Positions 23,656 to 32,623 of a stretch of DNA of 64,000 nucleotides are shown here, piece after piece (position 1 is the first letter of the stretch; each line of letters starts with the position of its first letter). Where the stretch lies: positions 1 to 64,000 of the forward strand of contig JAECRT010000014.1 of NCBI GenBank assembly GCA_016000085.1, written 5' to 3'. This DNA is from Sphingomonadaceae bacterium. GTDB lineage: Bacteria > Pseudomonadota > Alphaproteobacteria > Sphingomonadales > Sphingomonadaceae. Made by a program: the position numbers and the translations under genes. The notes beneath the pieces were generated by a model. It made no database searches and had not been told where the DNA came from. It was given only the letters and a program-made list of their open reading frames with translations.

Positions 23656-24729
23656 TCAGTCCTTTCGTTCCGCCATGGCGCGGGCGAGGCCGGCCAGTTC
23701 GGGCAATGTATCGACCAGGCTGGCTGCCTCTGGTGAAGAGGCCGTGCCGCGCGCCATCCGCCCCTTGATGCCGTGGATGATCGCGGCAAAGCGGAACATG
23801 TTGAAGACGAGGTAGAAGGACAGATTGTCGATCCCCGCCCTGCCCGTTCGCGCGCAATAGGCGGCCACATAGGCATCCTGCGCAGGGATGTTCAGCGCGG
23901 CCAGGTCCGCGCCCTTGAACCCGCCGATGATATGCGGCGGCAGATGGTACATCATCAGATGATAGGTGAAATCGGCGAGCGGATGACCCAGCGTCGATAG
24001 CTCCCAGTCGAGTACGGCCAGTATCTTCGGCTCGGTCGCATGCCAGATCATGTTGTCGGCGCGGAAATCGCCATGCACGATCCCGCTGTCGTCGCCTGCC
24101 GGGATATGCGCGGGCAGCCACTCGACCAGCCAGTCCATATCGTCCAGCCGACCGGCCTCGACATCCTCGCCATATTGGCGCGACCAGCGCCCCACCTGCC
24201 GCTCGAAATAATTGCCCGCCCGCCCATAGTCGCCAAGGCCGATCGCGTCCGCATCGAACCCGTGCAACCGGGCGATGGCGGCATTCATCGCGTCAAAATA
24301 GGCCGGGCGCTCGTCGGCGCTCAGGCCCGGCAAGGTCGAATCCCAGAAGATGCGTCCTTCGACCATCTCCATCAGGTAGAACGCCGTGCCAACGATCTCC
24401 TCATCCTCGCACAGCGCATAGGCATGGGCGACGGGAAAGCCCGCCGCGCCCAGCGCACTGATGACACGATATTCCCGCTCGATCGCGTGCGCGCCCTTCA
24501 ACAGCTTGCCGGGCGGCTTGCGGCGCATCACATATTTGGCGCCCGGCGTAATCAGCTTGTAGGTCGGATTGGACTGGCCACCCTTGAACTGTTCGACCGT
24601 GGGCGGGCCAGCAAAGCCCGCCACATGGCTTTCCATCCACTGGGTCAGCCGCTCGACATCGAAGCCATGCCCCTGCCGGATCGCGCCCGACCCGGCGAAG
24701 CGCTGCTGCGCGGTCCCGGTCATCGTCAT
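23656..24729 (-). CDS. APH-family phosphotransferase, ACAD10/11 kinase-domain-like
   Basis: A 357-residue aminoglycoside-phosphotransferase-fold kinase. Visible motifs are the P-loop-like QFKGGQSNPTYKL, Lys in MRRKPPGKLL, catalytic HGD (His219-Gly220-Asp221 in GIVHGDFRADNMIW) and the metal-binding Asp241 in LDWELSTLGHPLADF. This is the type fused to acyl-CoA dehydrogenase in ACAD10 and ACAD11, where it phosphorylates a hydroxyl on the acyl chain. It overlaps the Rieske gene stop (ATGA at 24726-24729) and precedes the dehydrogenase by 8 bp, so three steps are coupled: hydroxylation, phosphorylation and elimination/oxidation. Antibiotic resistance is unlikely in this context. Confidence 0.9.
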   Translation of the reverse strand: MTMTGTAQQRFAGSGAIRQGHGFDVERLTQWMESHVAGFAGPPTVEQFKGGQSNPTYKLITPGAKYVMRRKPPGKLLKGAHAIEREYRVISALGAAGFPVAHAYALCEDEEIVGTAFYLMEMVEGRIFWDSTLPGLSADERPAYFDAMNAAIARLHGFDADAIGLGDYGRAGNYFERQVGRWSRQYGEDVEAGRLDDMDWLVEWLPAHIPAGDDSGIVHGDFRADNMIWHATEPKILAVLDWELSTLGHPLADFTYHLMMYHLPPHIIGGFKGADLAALNIPAQDAYVAAYCARTGRAGIDNLSFYLVFNMFRFAAIIHGIKGRMARGTASSPEAASLVDTLPELAGLARAMAERKD

Positions 24730-26153
24730 TCCGCGTCGATGAATTTCATCAACGTATTCTGGAACTGGCGGATCTGGATTTCCTGATAATTGGCCAGTTG
24801 CACTTCACCATTGGCAGAGCTTTTCAGCCCCTGCTGCACGAAGGGCAAATTCTCCATATCCTGCTCGAACACGTCGCCCAATATGCCGATCTCGGCCGCT
24901 TCGCTCCATTTCTGGTCGTCGGTCAGGAAGTGCATGGGCGGACATTTGGGCGGCGTTTCACCCGGCGGCGTGCGCGTAAGGATGCGAACCTCCATCAGGC
25001 AATGGTCGACATCGTGCCACGGACGCCAGCGATAGACGATGTTCGGCTGAAACCCGGCCCACGGACTGTAGTTGGGGAAGATATTATAGAGCAGCGCGTC
25101 CATCATCTCACTGTCCGACGCGAAGCTGATGTCCTGCCCGAACATCTTGCTGGTCGTTTCGCGCAGGCTTTCGCCCAACGCGGCGCGCGCCGTCATCCCC
25201 TCCGGCACCTTGACGTTGTAGCCACCCTCGGGCTGCTCGTCATAATTGTCGGACGAGCGGCCATTATATTTGACGAATTCGTCGACGATCCATTGCTGCG
25301 CCTTCCCTTCCGGGTCGATATGCGGAGACATGGTGCCAAAAGGCGTGACCGTCAGGTTCGTATAATCGCCATAGATATTATACATCGAATTGGCGTCGCC
25401 GGTGAACGGCAGCAATTGCGGGTGCGTAACAACCGTGTGCCAGCTTTCCATGAAAGCCTCCATCACCACCTTCCAATTGGCCGGAACTACCTTGCCAACC
25501 CAGATGACGGTCGTGCATTCCTCATGCTTCCAGCGCTGGAAATGTTCGGGGATCGGCGCCAGATATTCCTCAAGACTTGGCCCTTCGGCGGCCTCGCGAA
25601 TGAAGATATAGCCGCCCCATTGGCCGACCGACACTTCCGGCAGCGCCATTTTCTCGTCCGACAGATGCGAAAAATCCCAGCGGCATGGAATCTGTTTCAT
25701 CGACCCGTCCATGTTCCAGGTAAAGCCGTGGAATGGACATTGCAGCTCGCCCGCCCAGCCGCTTTCCAGCTTCAGCTTGCGGCCGCGATGCAGGCAGACA
25801 TTGTAGAAGGCGCGGACAGACATATCCTCCTGCCGTACGATGATGAAGGACTTGCCGACATTTTCGTACACCGCATAATCGCCAGGTTCGGACAACTCCT
25901 CCTCGCGCACGGCGAACTGCCACACCTTGGGCCACATTTTCTGCTTTTCCAGCTCGAAAAAGGCCGGATCGGTGTAGCGCGACGCGGGAATCGGGTCAGA
26001 TCCCAGATTTTCATACACATCCTGATACAGGAACTCAGGCACCTCGTTGGTGTCCTCCAGCGCCAGGTCGCGATAGGACGTGCCGGGGCAGCGGGGCAGT
26101 GGTTCTCCCTTGATCTGCGGCGGGGCTTTGATCTGGGGATCGGCGTCAGCCAT
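24726..26153 (-). CDS. Rieske non-heme iron oxygenase, alpha subunit 1
   Basis: A 475-residue aromatic-ring-hydroxylating-type oxygenase. Rieske cluster ligands are Cys120/His122 (NVCLHRG) and Cys139/His142 (QCPFHG). The mononuclear iron site is in AFMESWHTVVTHP (His239, His244), with Glu236 where naphthalene dioxygenase has the bridging Asp. It inserts oxygen (mono- or dihydroxylation) using electrons from a ferredoxin and reductase. No small beta subunit accompanies it, so it is probably a homotrimeric type. It heads an operon with kinase, ACAD10/11-like enzyme and reductase, and is divergent from reductase 3/Rieske 2. ATG at 26153 has AGGAG 11 bases upstream. Confidence 0.93.
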   Translation of the reverse strand: MADADPQIKAPPQIKGEPLPRCPGTSYRDLALEDTNEVPEFLYQDVYENLGSDPIPASRYTDPAFFELEKQKMWPKVWQFAVREEELSEPGDYAVYENVGKSFIIVRQEDMSVRAFYNVCLHRGRKLKLESGWAGELQCPFHGFTWNMDGSMKQIPCRWDFSHLSDEKMALPEVSVGQWGGYIFIREAAEGPSLEEYLAPIPEHFQRWKHEECTTVIWVGKVVPANWKVVMEAFMESWHTVVTHPQLLPFTGDANSMYNIYGDYTNLTVTPFGTMSPHIDPEGKAQQWIVDEFVKYNGRSSDNYDEQPEGGYNVKVPEGMTARAALGESLRETTSKMFGQDISFASDSEMMDALLYNIFPNYSPWAGFQPNIVYRWRPWHDVDHCLMEVRILTRTPPGETPPKCPPMHFLTDDQKWSEAAEIGILGDVFEQDMENLPFVQQGLKSSANGEVQLANYQEIQIRQFQNTLMKFIDAE

Positions 26154-26343
26154 AGTCTCGAATCTCCTCTTCCTTGACCCAACCTATCGAATCTTCTGCC
26201 AATCATGACCTATGGATTGCATCAGGCGATCAAAAGGCAGGCCAAGGGCAAGATGGCCGGACCTAGCGGTAGTGACAGGGAAGCGCGAACCGCCTGCCCC
26301 CTTATCATTCCGCGGCCGGCCACGACCGGCATGAGGGAGAGAC

Positions 26344-27357
26344 ATGACCGGCATCAATCGCAAAATCACGCTGGCGCGGCGTCCAACCGGGCTTCCCCAA
26401 GCGGATGACTTCCACTTGCAGGAAGCCCCGCTACCGCCTGTGGCTGATGGCGCCATGCTCGTCCGCAATCGGGTGTTCGCGATCGATGCGGCCATCCGGG
26501 GGTTTCTGGACGACCGGCCCAGCTATCTTCCGCCGCTGGCGATCGGCGACCCCATTCGCGGCATGGCGCTGGGCGAAGTGGTGGACAGTCGCCTGCCCGG
26601 CTTTGCAGTCGGCGATACTATCCGTGCGCTCGCGGCATGGGAAGAATATAGCGTGCTGGGCGCCGACGCGCTGGGCCTGGAAAAATGCGACTGCCCCGAT
26701 CGGGATGCCCTGTCGCTCTACATGGGCACGCTCGGCCCCTCTGGCCTGACCGCCTATGTCGGCCTGTTCGCCATCGGCCGTATCAAGCCGGGTGATACCG
26801 TCGCGATCAGCGCGGCGGCGGGTGCGGTCGGCAATGTCGCTGGCCAGATCGCGCGCCTGGCCGGTTGCCGCACCATTGGCGTCACCAGTTCACCCGACAA
26901 GGTCGCGCTATGCCGCGACCTGGGTTTTGACGCGGTGATCGACTATAAAGCGCCCGGCACGCTGGACGAAAAGATTGCCGCCGCCGCCCCGCAGGGGATC
27001 GACGTTTATTTCGACAATGTCGGCGGCGAGATACTCGACGCGATACTGCCTCATCTGGCCGATCACGGCCGGGTCGTCATTTGCGGGATGATCGCCAACT
27101 ATAATCATGCCGACGAACAATATCCGATCCGCAACCTGTGGCAGTTGCTGGTGAAGCGCGCGACGATGCAGGGTTTCCTCACCTATGAACATCCAGAGTT
27201 TCTGGGCGAGGCGCAGTCGCGTATCAGTAACTGGGTAAAATCGGGCGACTTGCGCCCCTTGGAAAATATCACGCACGGGCTGGAAGCCGCACCGGACGCG
27301 CTCATTCGTTTGATGAGCGGCAAGACTACCGGCAAGACCATCGTCTGCCTGCCCTGA
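26344..27357 (+). CDS. Medium-chain NADP-dependent oxidoreductase 3 (PTGR/CurA-like)
   Basis: A 337-residue zinc-free medium-chain reductase. It has RGFLDDRPSYLPPLAIGDPIRGMA, the Rossmann motif SAAAGAVGNVAGQIARLAGC and YFDNVGGEILDA. GGGAGAG precedes ATG at 26344. It lies 14 bp upstream of the Rieske oxygenase 2 gene, so the two are in one operon. It likely saturates a C=C conjugated to a carbonyl before or after ring hydroxylation. It is one of four paralogues in the window, similar in length but divergent enough to suggest separate substrates. Confidence 0.9.
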   Translation: MTGINRKITLARRPTGLPQADDFHLQEAPLPPVADGAMLVRNRVFAIDAAIRGFLDDRPSYLPPLAIGDPIRGMALGEVVDSRLPGFAVGDTIRALAAWEEYSVLGADALGLEKCDCPDRDALSLYMGTLGPSGLTAYVGLFAIGRIKPGDTVAISAAAGAVGNVAGQIARLAGCRTIGVTSSPDKVALCRDLGFDAVIDYKAPGTLDEKIAAAAPQGIDVYFDNVGGEILDAILPHLADHGRVVICGMIANYNHADEQYPIRNLWQLLVKRATMQGFLTYEHPEFLGEAQSRISNWVKSGDLRPLENITHGLEAAPDALIRLMSGKTTGKTIVCLP

Positions 27358-27371
27358 GGAGAGAGAAGCAC

Positions 27372-28550
27372 ATGGGCTATCATGATATAATCGGCGACGA
27401 AGCGGCCAGAATGCTGGACTTCGTTGAAAATGGCACCACCGACTGCGCCGAAGACACGATGCAGGTGCCCTCCACCGCCTATACCGACACCGGCTGGTTC
27501 GACCGGGAAATGTCGGAAATCTTCCTGAAATTGCCCTTGCTGGCCGCACTGACCGCCGAAATGCCCAACCCCGGCGACTATAAGGCGATGGATCTGATGG
27601 GCAAACCCATCCTGATTACCCGTCGCAATGACGGGTCGGTCACGGCGATGTACAATGTCTGCTCGCATCGCGGCATGATCCTGAAACCCGAAGGCCATGG
27701 TAATGCGAAGCGTTTTTCCTGCCCCTATCATGCCTGGACCTTCGCCAATGACGGCAAGCTGATCGGCGTCGCCGAACCCCAGAAGTTCGGCGCGATCTGC
27801 AAGGAAGACCATAACCTGACCACCCTGCCCTGCGCAGAGGCGGGCGGCATCATCTGGGTCAGCCTGGACCCCAATGCCGACATGGACATCGGCAAGCATC
27901 TGGGCGGCATGCTCGATGACCTTAACGCCTATGAGCTGGACAAATGGCATTTCTGCGGATCGCGGCGCATTTACGGCGCCAATTGGAAGATCGCCTATGA
28001 CGGCTATCTGGAGGGCTATCATTTCGCGGCGGCTCATCCCGAAACCATTCATCCGCGCACCTTCAGCAACATCATGAGCTTTACCGCCTATGGCCCGCAT
28101 TTGCGCGTGGGCTATCCGCAGGTGCGCATCAAGGAAGCGCTGGGCGCATTGCCGCGCGAGACATGGGGCAGCCATGAGAATGAAGGCTATGACTTTGTTC
28201 GCACCATCTTCCCCAATGTCAGCGTCTTTTTCGCTCCCGAAATCACGCAGGTCGCGCAACTGATCCCCGGCCCGACGCCGGACAAGAATATGACCAACCT
28301 GCTGTTCATCCGTCGCCAGGGGCCAAAGGACGATGCCGACGCCGCCGCCATCGAAGGCATGATGGACTGGCTGCGCGACGTCGTCGATGTGGAGGATTAT
28401 GGCGTCGGCCTGCAAGTGCAGAAGGGTATGGAATCGGGCGCCCGCCCGAACATCACCTTCGGTCGCAACGAGCGCGGGAACCAGTATTTCCACCGCTATA
28501 TCGACTATTATCTGAACGACGACCCGGACAAGACGCCCCCGGTCCTGTGA
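27372..28550 (+). CDS. Rieske non-heme iron oxygenase, alpha subunit 2
   Basis: A 392-residue Rieske oxygenase. The cluster ligands are Cys97/His99 (YNVCSHRG) and Cys117/His120 (SCPYHAW). The iron site is in DGYLEGYHFAAAHPE (His217, His222), with Glu in the bridging position before the first His. It is shorter than the other three Rieske proteins in the window and belongs to a different branch. No beta subunit, ferredoxin or reductase is beside it. It forms a two-gene unit with reductase 3. The reaction is a hydroxylation of a cyclic substrate; regiochemistry is not predictable. Confidence 0.92.
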   Translation: MGYHDIIGDEAARMLDFVENGTTDCAEDTMQVPSTAYTDTGWFDREMSEIFLKLPLLAALTAEMPNPGDYKAMDLMGKPILITRRNDGSVTAMYNVCSHRGMILKPEGHGNAKRFSCPYHAWTFANDGKLIGVAEPQKFGAICKEDHNLTTLPCAEAGGIIWVSLDPNADMDIGKHLGGMLDDLNAYELDKWHFCGSRRIYGANWKIAYDGYLEGYHFAAAHPETIHPRTFSNIMSFTAYGPHLRVGYPQVRIKEALGALPRETWGSHENEGYDFVRTIFPNVSVFFAPEITQVAQLIPGPTPDKNMTNLLFIRRQGPKDDADAAAIEGMMDWLRDVVDVEDYGVGLQVQKGMESGARPNITFGRNERGNQYFHRYIDYYLNDDPDKTPPVL

Positions 28551-28556
28551 TAATGA

Positions 28557-28580
28557 TGGCTCCTGCGAAAGCAGGAGCCA
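28557..28580. terminator. GAAA-tetraloop hairpin between convergent genes
   Basis: TGGCTCCTGC-GAAA-GCAGGAGCCA is a perfect 10-bp stem 7 bp after the Rieske 2 stop and 5 bp from the convergent SDR stop. No T-run follows. Such CCTGCGAAAGCAGG palindromes recur in sphingomonad intergenic regions, so it may be a repeat-family element doubling as a terminator. Confidence 0.6.
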
Positions 28581-28584
28581 ACTG

Positions 28585-29364
28585 TTAGACGCCCATCATT
28601 CCTGCCGTCGACGCGCCGTCGATCGCATATTCCGCGCCAGAGATGAACGCCGCGTCGTCCGACGCAAGGAAAGACACCAGCGCCGCGACCTCCCCCACCT
28701 GGGCCATGCGGCGCAGCGGGGACATGCCCTGATAGGCGGCCAACGCACCGGCACTATCGGGGGACTTGTCGATGATCGCCTGGATCATTTCGGTCTGCAC
28801 GACGCCCGGCAGAATCGCGTTGCAGCGGATCTTCATCCCTTCGTTCGCACAGTGCATCGCCGTCGACTTGGACAGCGCCAGCACCGCCCCCTTGGTGGTT
28901 GAATAGGCAACGAAATTGCCCATCGCCTTATGCGCGCTCATCGAACTGTTGATGATGATCGAACCGATGGCTCCACCCGGATTGTCGCGCATCAGGCGGA
29001 CGGCGGCCTGCGCGGTCAGCATCACGCCGGTCAGGTTGACGTCCAGCAGGCCGTTCCAGTCGTCGAGCGCGATCTTTTCCACGCTGCTGTCGCCGCGCTC
29101 CATCCCCGCATTGGCGAAGGCGATGTCGAGGTGGCCAAAGTCGGCCCGCACCATCGCATCGAAGCGCGCCCAGTCGGCAGGCTCCTGCACCCGGCTCTTG
29201 AAGAAAGTCGCGCCGGTCGCGGCAGTGATCGCGGCAGCGGCGGCCTCGTTCGATCCCGTGAAGATCACCTTCGCGCCGTCAGCGGACAGGCGCTCCACGG
29301 TCGCCTTGCCGATGCCCGATGTGCCGCCAGTGACCAGGGCGACCTTGCCCGACAAATTGCTCAT
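28585..29364 (-). CDS. Short-chain dehydrogenase/reductase 2
   Basis: A 259-residue classical SDR: cofactor motif TGGTSGIGKATVERL, modified NNAG (IAFANAGME), catalytic Tyr and Lys in AYSTTKGA, and the C-terminal SGAEYAIDGAS. It would interconvert an alcohol and a ketone with NAD(P). It lies downstream of SnoaL 3 (100 bp) and TonB receptor 3 on the same strand. AGAGGAT lies about 10 bases before the ATG. Substrate unknown. Confidence 0.9.
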   Translation of the reverse strand: MSNLSGKVALVTGGTSGIGKATVERLSADGAKVIFTGSNEAAAAAITAATGATFFKSRVQEPADWARFDAMVRADFGHLDIAFANAGMERGDSSVEKIALDDWNGLLDVNLTGVMLTAQAAVRLMRDNPGGAIGSIIINSSMSAHKAMGNFVAYSTTKGAVLALSKSTAMHCANEGMKIRCNAILPGVVQTEMIQAIIDKSPDSAGALAAYQGMSPLRRMAQVGEVAALVSFLASDDAAFISGAEYAIDGASTAGMMGV

Positions 29365-29463
29365 GTGCTTGTGATCCTCTTGCCTGATTACGCTTGTCTT
29401 CTACCATCATGGCAAGGGTTGCGTCCTTTGCCGCCTGCCACAAATCGCAGGCCGCAAAAAAGG

Positions 29464-29889
29464 TCAGGCGTCGACGAGCGTTCCGGTCGCGCGACAGATG
29501 GCTGCGGTGTCAAAATAATAGGGCGTGATGCCGCTGAACTTGCCGTCGCGCAGATGGAAAACCTCGCAAAGTGGCATTTCCAGCCGCTGGCCATTATGGC
29601 GCGAGGTGGCATGAAAGGAGAGCAGGACGACGATATTGTCCTGCGACACCGCTATATCCTTATAGTCGAGCGAAGGATCTTCCCAGAAGGCGAAGACCTT
29701 CGTGAAAAGTTCCTGCAACGCACCCTTGCCCTCATACACGCCGCCAAACGGCAGGCTTTCCGCCTCGACGATACGAAAATCGTCCGTCAGCAGCGCCTCC
29801 ACCTCGTCCCACTTGCCCGCGCCGGTCAACGCATAGAGATGTTCGACCAGGCCTTTGGTGGCGGCGTAGCGTTCGGCGTCCATAGTCAT
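29464..29889 (-). CDS. SnoaL-like (NTF2-fold) protein 3
   Basis: A 141-residue NTF2/SnoaL-type protein: TKGLVEHLYALTGAGKWDEVEALLTDDFRIVEAESLPFGGVYEGKGAL is the helical N-terminal half with the conserved Asp-Asp and glycine turns, and CEVFHLRDGKFSGITPYYFD is the C-terminal sheet. It belongs to the shorter, ketosteroid isomerase-like subtype, unlike SnoaL 1 and 2. It lies 52 bp after TonB receptor 3 with a hairpin in between that may lower its expression relative to the receptor. Reaction unknown; isomerisation or dehydration is typical. Confidence 0.82.
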   Translation of the reverse strand: MTMDAERYAATKGLVEHLYALTGAGKWDEVEALLTDDFRIVEAESLPFGGVYEGKGALQELFTKVFAFWEDPSLDYKDIAVSQDNIVVLLSFHATSRHNGQRLEMPLCEVFHLRDGKFSGITPYYFDTAAICRATGTLVDA

Positions 29890-29903
29890 ATCCCTGTGAA
29901 GAA

Positions 29904-29933
29904 AGGGGCGCCTTCCCTATGGAAAGCGCCCCT
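29904..29933 (-). terminator. Hairpin between TonB receptor 3 and SnoaL 3
   Basis: AGGGGCGC and GCGCCCCT pair, with an inner TTCC/GGAA pairing, 8 bp after the receptor stop. On the minus strand it is followed by TTTCTTC. It may act as a terminator or as an attenuator that lets part of the transcription through to SnoaL 3. Confidence 0.6.
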
Positions 29934-29940
29934 GCCAGTG

Positions 29941-32406
29941 TCAGAATTTGGTCGAAAGCTGGAGCATGACGGTGCGCGGCAACGTCCCGAAGCCAAGCTG
30001 GTCGGCATGCGCCGGAGTCAGCCCACCCGATGCGCCGCCGGTCGACGGACCATCCACCGCGCCGGTCACATAGAAGCGATTGGTCAGATTCTTGCCGATC
30101 AGCGCAATCTGCCAGCGCTCATCCTCCGCTCCCAGACGAATACCCGCATCGATCGACACATAGCTGCTCTGTTTGGAATCGAGGCTGCCGAAGCCCGACG
30201 CCAGATAGGAGTCGCTGTAGCGAGCGTCCGCGTTGAAGCCGAGCATCATGCCGTTCCCCATCGTCATGTCATAGGCAAAGCCCAGCGTGCCCGTCCATTC
30301 CGGCGCGACCGACAGCGGCTGGCCTTTCAGGTTCTGGCGTTGCGCCGTACCGACAGTCACATTGCAGCCTTCCGACTGGCTCTGGCCCGCATAGCAGGGC
30401 GCATCGGGGAAGTCGGTGTAGCGGGCGCGGTTATAGTTGATCGAGCCATGGAGGTTGAGGCCCAACAGGTTGCGCGGCGCATATTCAAACTCCAGCTCCA
30501 CGCCCTTTGTGCGCGCGTCGGCGGTCAGGGTCTGGAACGCGAAGATCGGCGAGTTGAAGAAATCGATCTGAAGGTTGCTGTAGCCATAGCTGTACAGGCC
30601 CAGGTTCAGGCGCAACTGGTTGTCCAGCAGGGTCGACTTGATACCCGCCTCGAACCCGCTCGCCTTTTCCGGGTCGAAGGTCAGATCGTCGAACGGGACG
30701 CTCGACAGCTTGGAATTGATGCCGCCGTTCGAAAAGCCGCCCGACTTGTACGCGGTCTTGAACGCGCCATAGACCAGGAATTCGCGATTGGGCTTCCATG
30801 TGATCGTCGCTTCGGGCGACCAGTTGTTGAAGGTCTGGTTAGCGGTCACGACCCCCAGGCCATCGGGATCATCCTGCGGACGGAAGACCGAGGTCAAGCC
30901 AGGATTATTATAGGGCTGGGTGAAGAAGCTGTCCTTCGTCTCATGCGTGTAACGCGCGCCACCGGCGATTTCGACCGTGGGCACCACTTTCCATGTCACC
31001 TGCGCGAAGGCGGCGATCGTTTCGCCGTTCGTGAAGCTGGTCTTGCGCGTGGCGAGAAATTCATCTTCGGGCGCGGCGGCGCTGTTGGTCAGGCCAGCCA
31101 GCACGATATACTGGTCAAAGGTCCGCTTGGTCTTCTGATACAATCCGCCGACCATCAGGTTGATCGGCGCATCGAACGTCGTCAGCGCGCGAAATTCCGA
31201 TGAGAAAGCATGATAGGTCGAATTTTCCGTCGCCCAGTTGGACGCGGGGCTGGACTGGAAGTCGCAAGCGCAGGCCCAGCGGTTATTGTTCCAGTTATAG
31301 TTGGTGACGGACGTGAGCGTCACATCATCCATTTCATAATTGAGGTTCGCCGTGACCGCCCAGGATTTGTAGCGGTTATAAAGGCTGCCATCGTCCTTGG
31401 CGAAAGGGATGTTGGCGGCGAATTCGGCCGGCAGCTTGTTCTGATGACCGACAAAGTCGCGCTGACAGGTATAGCCGGTCAGCTGGCTGACACCGCCGTT
31501 CGGGCAATTGAACGCCACATAGTTCCAGCTGTTGTTATTGGTCTTGCTATAGGTGCCCGACCCCTTGACCGTGGCGGTGAAACGATCGGTCGGTTCCCAT
31601 TTCAGGGTGATGCGACCCAGCAATTCCTTTTCGCCGGGCTGGTCTTCGGGCGCCGGGTTGGACACGACACTTCCCGCCGTGCCGGTCGCCACGTCCAGGG
31701 TCGCGTAGTTGAACGGGGTGGAGACGTTCTTGTAATAGCCTTCATACATTTTCGACGCGCGCACCGCGACGCGAATACCCAGCGTATCGGTCAATGGGCC
31801 TGAAGCGACACCTTCCAATTGCACCTGCTGCGCGTTGAATTCATAACCAGCCTTGGCTTTGAACTCCGGCGTGCTGGTCGGATCGGCGCTGGTCAGCGAA
31901 ATCACGCCCGCCGTGGCATTCTTGCCGAAGAACAGAGCCTGCGGCCCCTTGAGGATTTCGACCCCGCCCAGATCGAAGAAGCCTTCGTTGATGATGCGGC
32001 CCTGACCATAATAGACGCCGTCGACGACGACCGCGACCGACTGTTCGATACCGATCGAGGTCGAGGACGAGCCGATGCCGCGCAGGGTGAGCTGCGCGCC
32101 CGAACCGTTCGATGCGCGCCCGACATTGAGGTTGGGCGTGCGCGCCGCGATCTTCTCGATCGAGGTCAGATCCTGCTTGTTGATGAGTTCGGCGGACAGC
32201 GCGGTGACGGCCACGGGCACGTCCTGCACACTTTCCGCGCGCTTGCGGGCCGTGACGACGATGTCGGTCAAGCCGCCCTGCGCTGGCTCAGCGGCGGCCT
32301 GTGGCGCGGCCACGTCCTGGGCCATGGCAGGAACGGCAATCGCCAGCGTAAGCGCGAGCACGCTTCCGCTCAGCTTCAGGCCCTGACGGCTGATTGCAAA
32401 ATCCAT
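29941..32406 (-). CDS. TonB-dependent outer-membrane receptor 3
   Basis: An 821-residue TonB-dependent receptor. The track's 32736 start is too long; ATG at 32406 opens a signal peptide (LKLSGSVLALTLAIAVPAMAQ) with AGGAGGGGAG upstream. TonB box-like DIVVTARKRAES follows. The plug has GGVEILKGPQALFFGKNATAGV, with QALFFGKN in place of the usual QGTLFGRN, a variant of the sphingomonad plug motif. The barrel ends TVMLQLSTKF. It is divergent from the SDR 3/SDR 4 operon and followed by SnoaL 3 and SDR 2. Ligand unknown. Confidence 0.93.
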   Translation of the reverse strand: MDFAISRQGLKLSGSVLALTLAIAVPAMAQDVAAPQAAAEPAQGGLTDIVVTARKRAESVQDVPVAVTALSAELINKQDLTSIEKIAARTPNLNVGRASNGSGAQLTLRGIGSSSTSIGIEQSVAVVVDGVYYGQGRIINEGFFDLGGVEILKGPQALFFGKNATAGVISLTSADPTSTPEFKAKAGYEFNAQQVQLEGVASGPLTDTLGIRVAVRASKMYEGYYKNVSTPFNYATLDVATGTAGSVVSNPAPEDQPGEKELLGRITLKWEPTDRFTATVKGSGTYSKTNNNSWNYVAFNCPNGGVSQLTGYTCQRDFVGHQNKLPAEFAANIPFAKDDGSLYNRYKSWAVTANLNYEMDDVTLTSVTNYNWNNNRWACACDFQSSPASNWATENSTYHAFSSEFRALTTFDAPINLMVGGLYQKTKRTFDQYIVLAGLTNSAAAPEDEFLATRKTSFTNGETIAAFAQVTWKVVPTVEIAGGARYTHETKDSFFTQPYNNPGLTSVFRPQDDPDGLGVVTANQTFNNWSPEATITWKPNREFLVYGAFKTAYKSGGFSNGGINSKLSSVPFDDLTFDPEKASGFEAGIKSTLLDNQLRLNLGLYSYGYSNLQIDFFNSPIFAFQTLTADARTKGVELEFEYAPRNLLGLNLHGSINYNRARYTDFPDAPCYAGQSQSEGCNVTVGTAQRQNLKGQPLSVAPEWTGTLGFAYDMTMGNGMMLGFNADARYSDSYLASGFGSLDSKQSSYVSIDAGIRLGAEDERWQIALIGKNLTNRFYVTGAVDGPSTGGASGGLTPAHADQLGFGTLPRTVMLQLSTKF

Positions 32407-32433
32407 GATATCCAAACTCCCCTCCTGATGGTT

Positions 32434-32451
32434 CGCCGCGTTGATGCGGCG
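32434..32451 (-). promoter_or_regulatory. Inverted repeat in the leader of TonB receptor 3
   Basis: CGCCGC-N6-GCGGCG, a perfect 6-bp repeat, lies 28-45 bp upstream of the receptor start codon in a 217-bp divergent region. It could be an operator or an RNA hairpin in the 5' leader. GC-rich composition raises the chance of coincidence. Confidence 0.3.
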
Positions 32452-32623
32452 TGACCGAAATCGATATATTTTGATGGCGGGCATTGTTCTTTTCTGGCTG
32501 CACCCGCCGATAATCCACCAATGCACCCGCGCTCCGATCTGGTCACCCTGTGAAAAGCTGCAGGTGTTGCTTCGCCGACATAGCGGGACAACAACCGTCA
32601 CACGCGAACAAGAGGATGAGGAT

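Noticed and set aside
23656-24729. APH-fold gene as an antibiotic-resistance determinant
   Set aside because: Its closest motif pattern and gene neighbours (ACAD10/11-like dehydrogenase, Rieske oxygenase) fit acyl metabolism, not drug modification.
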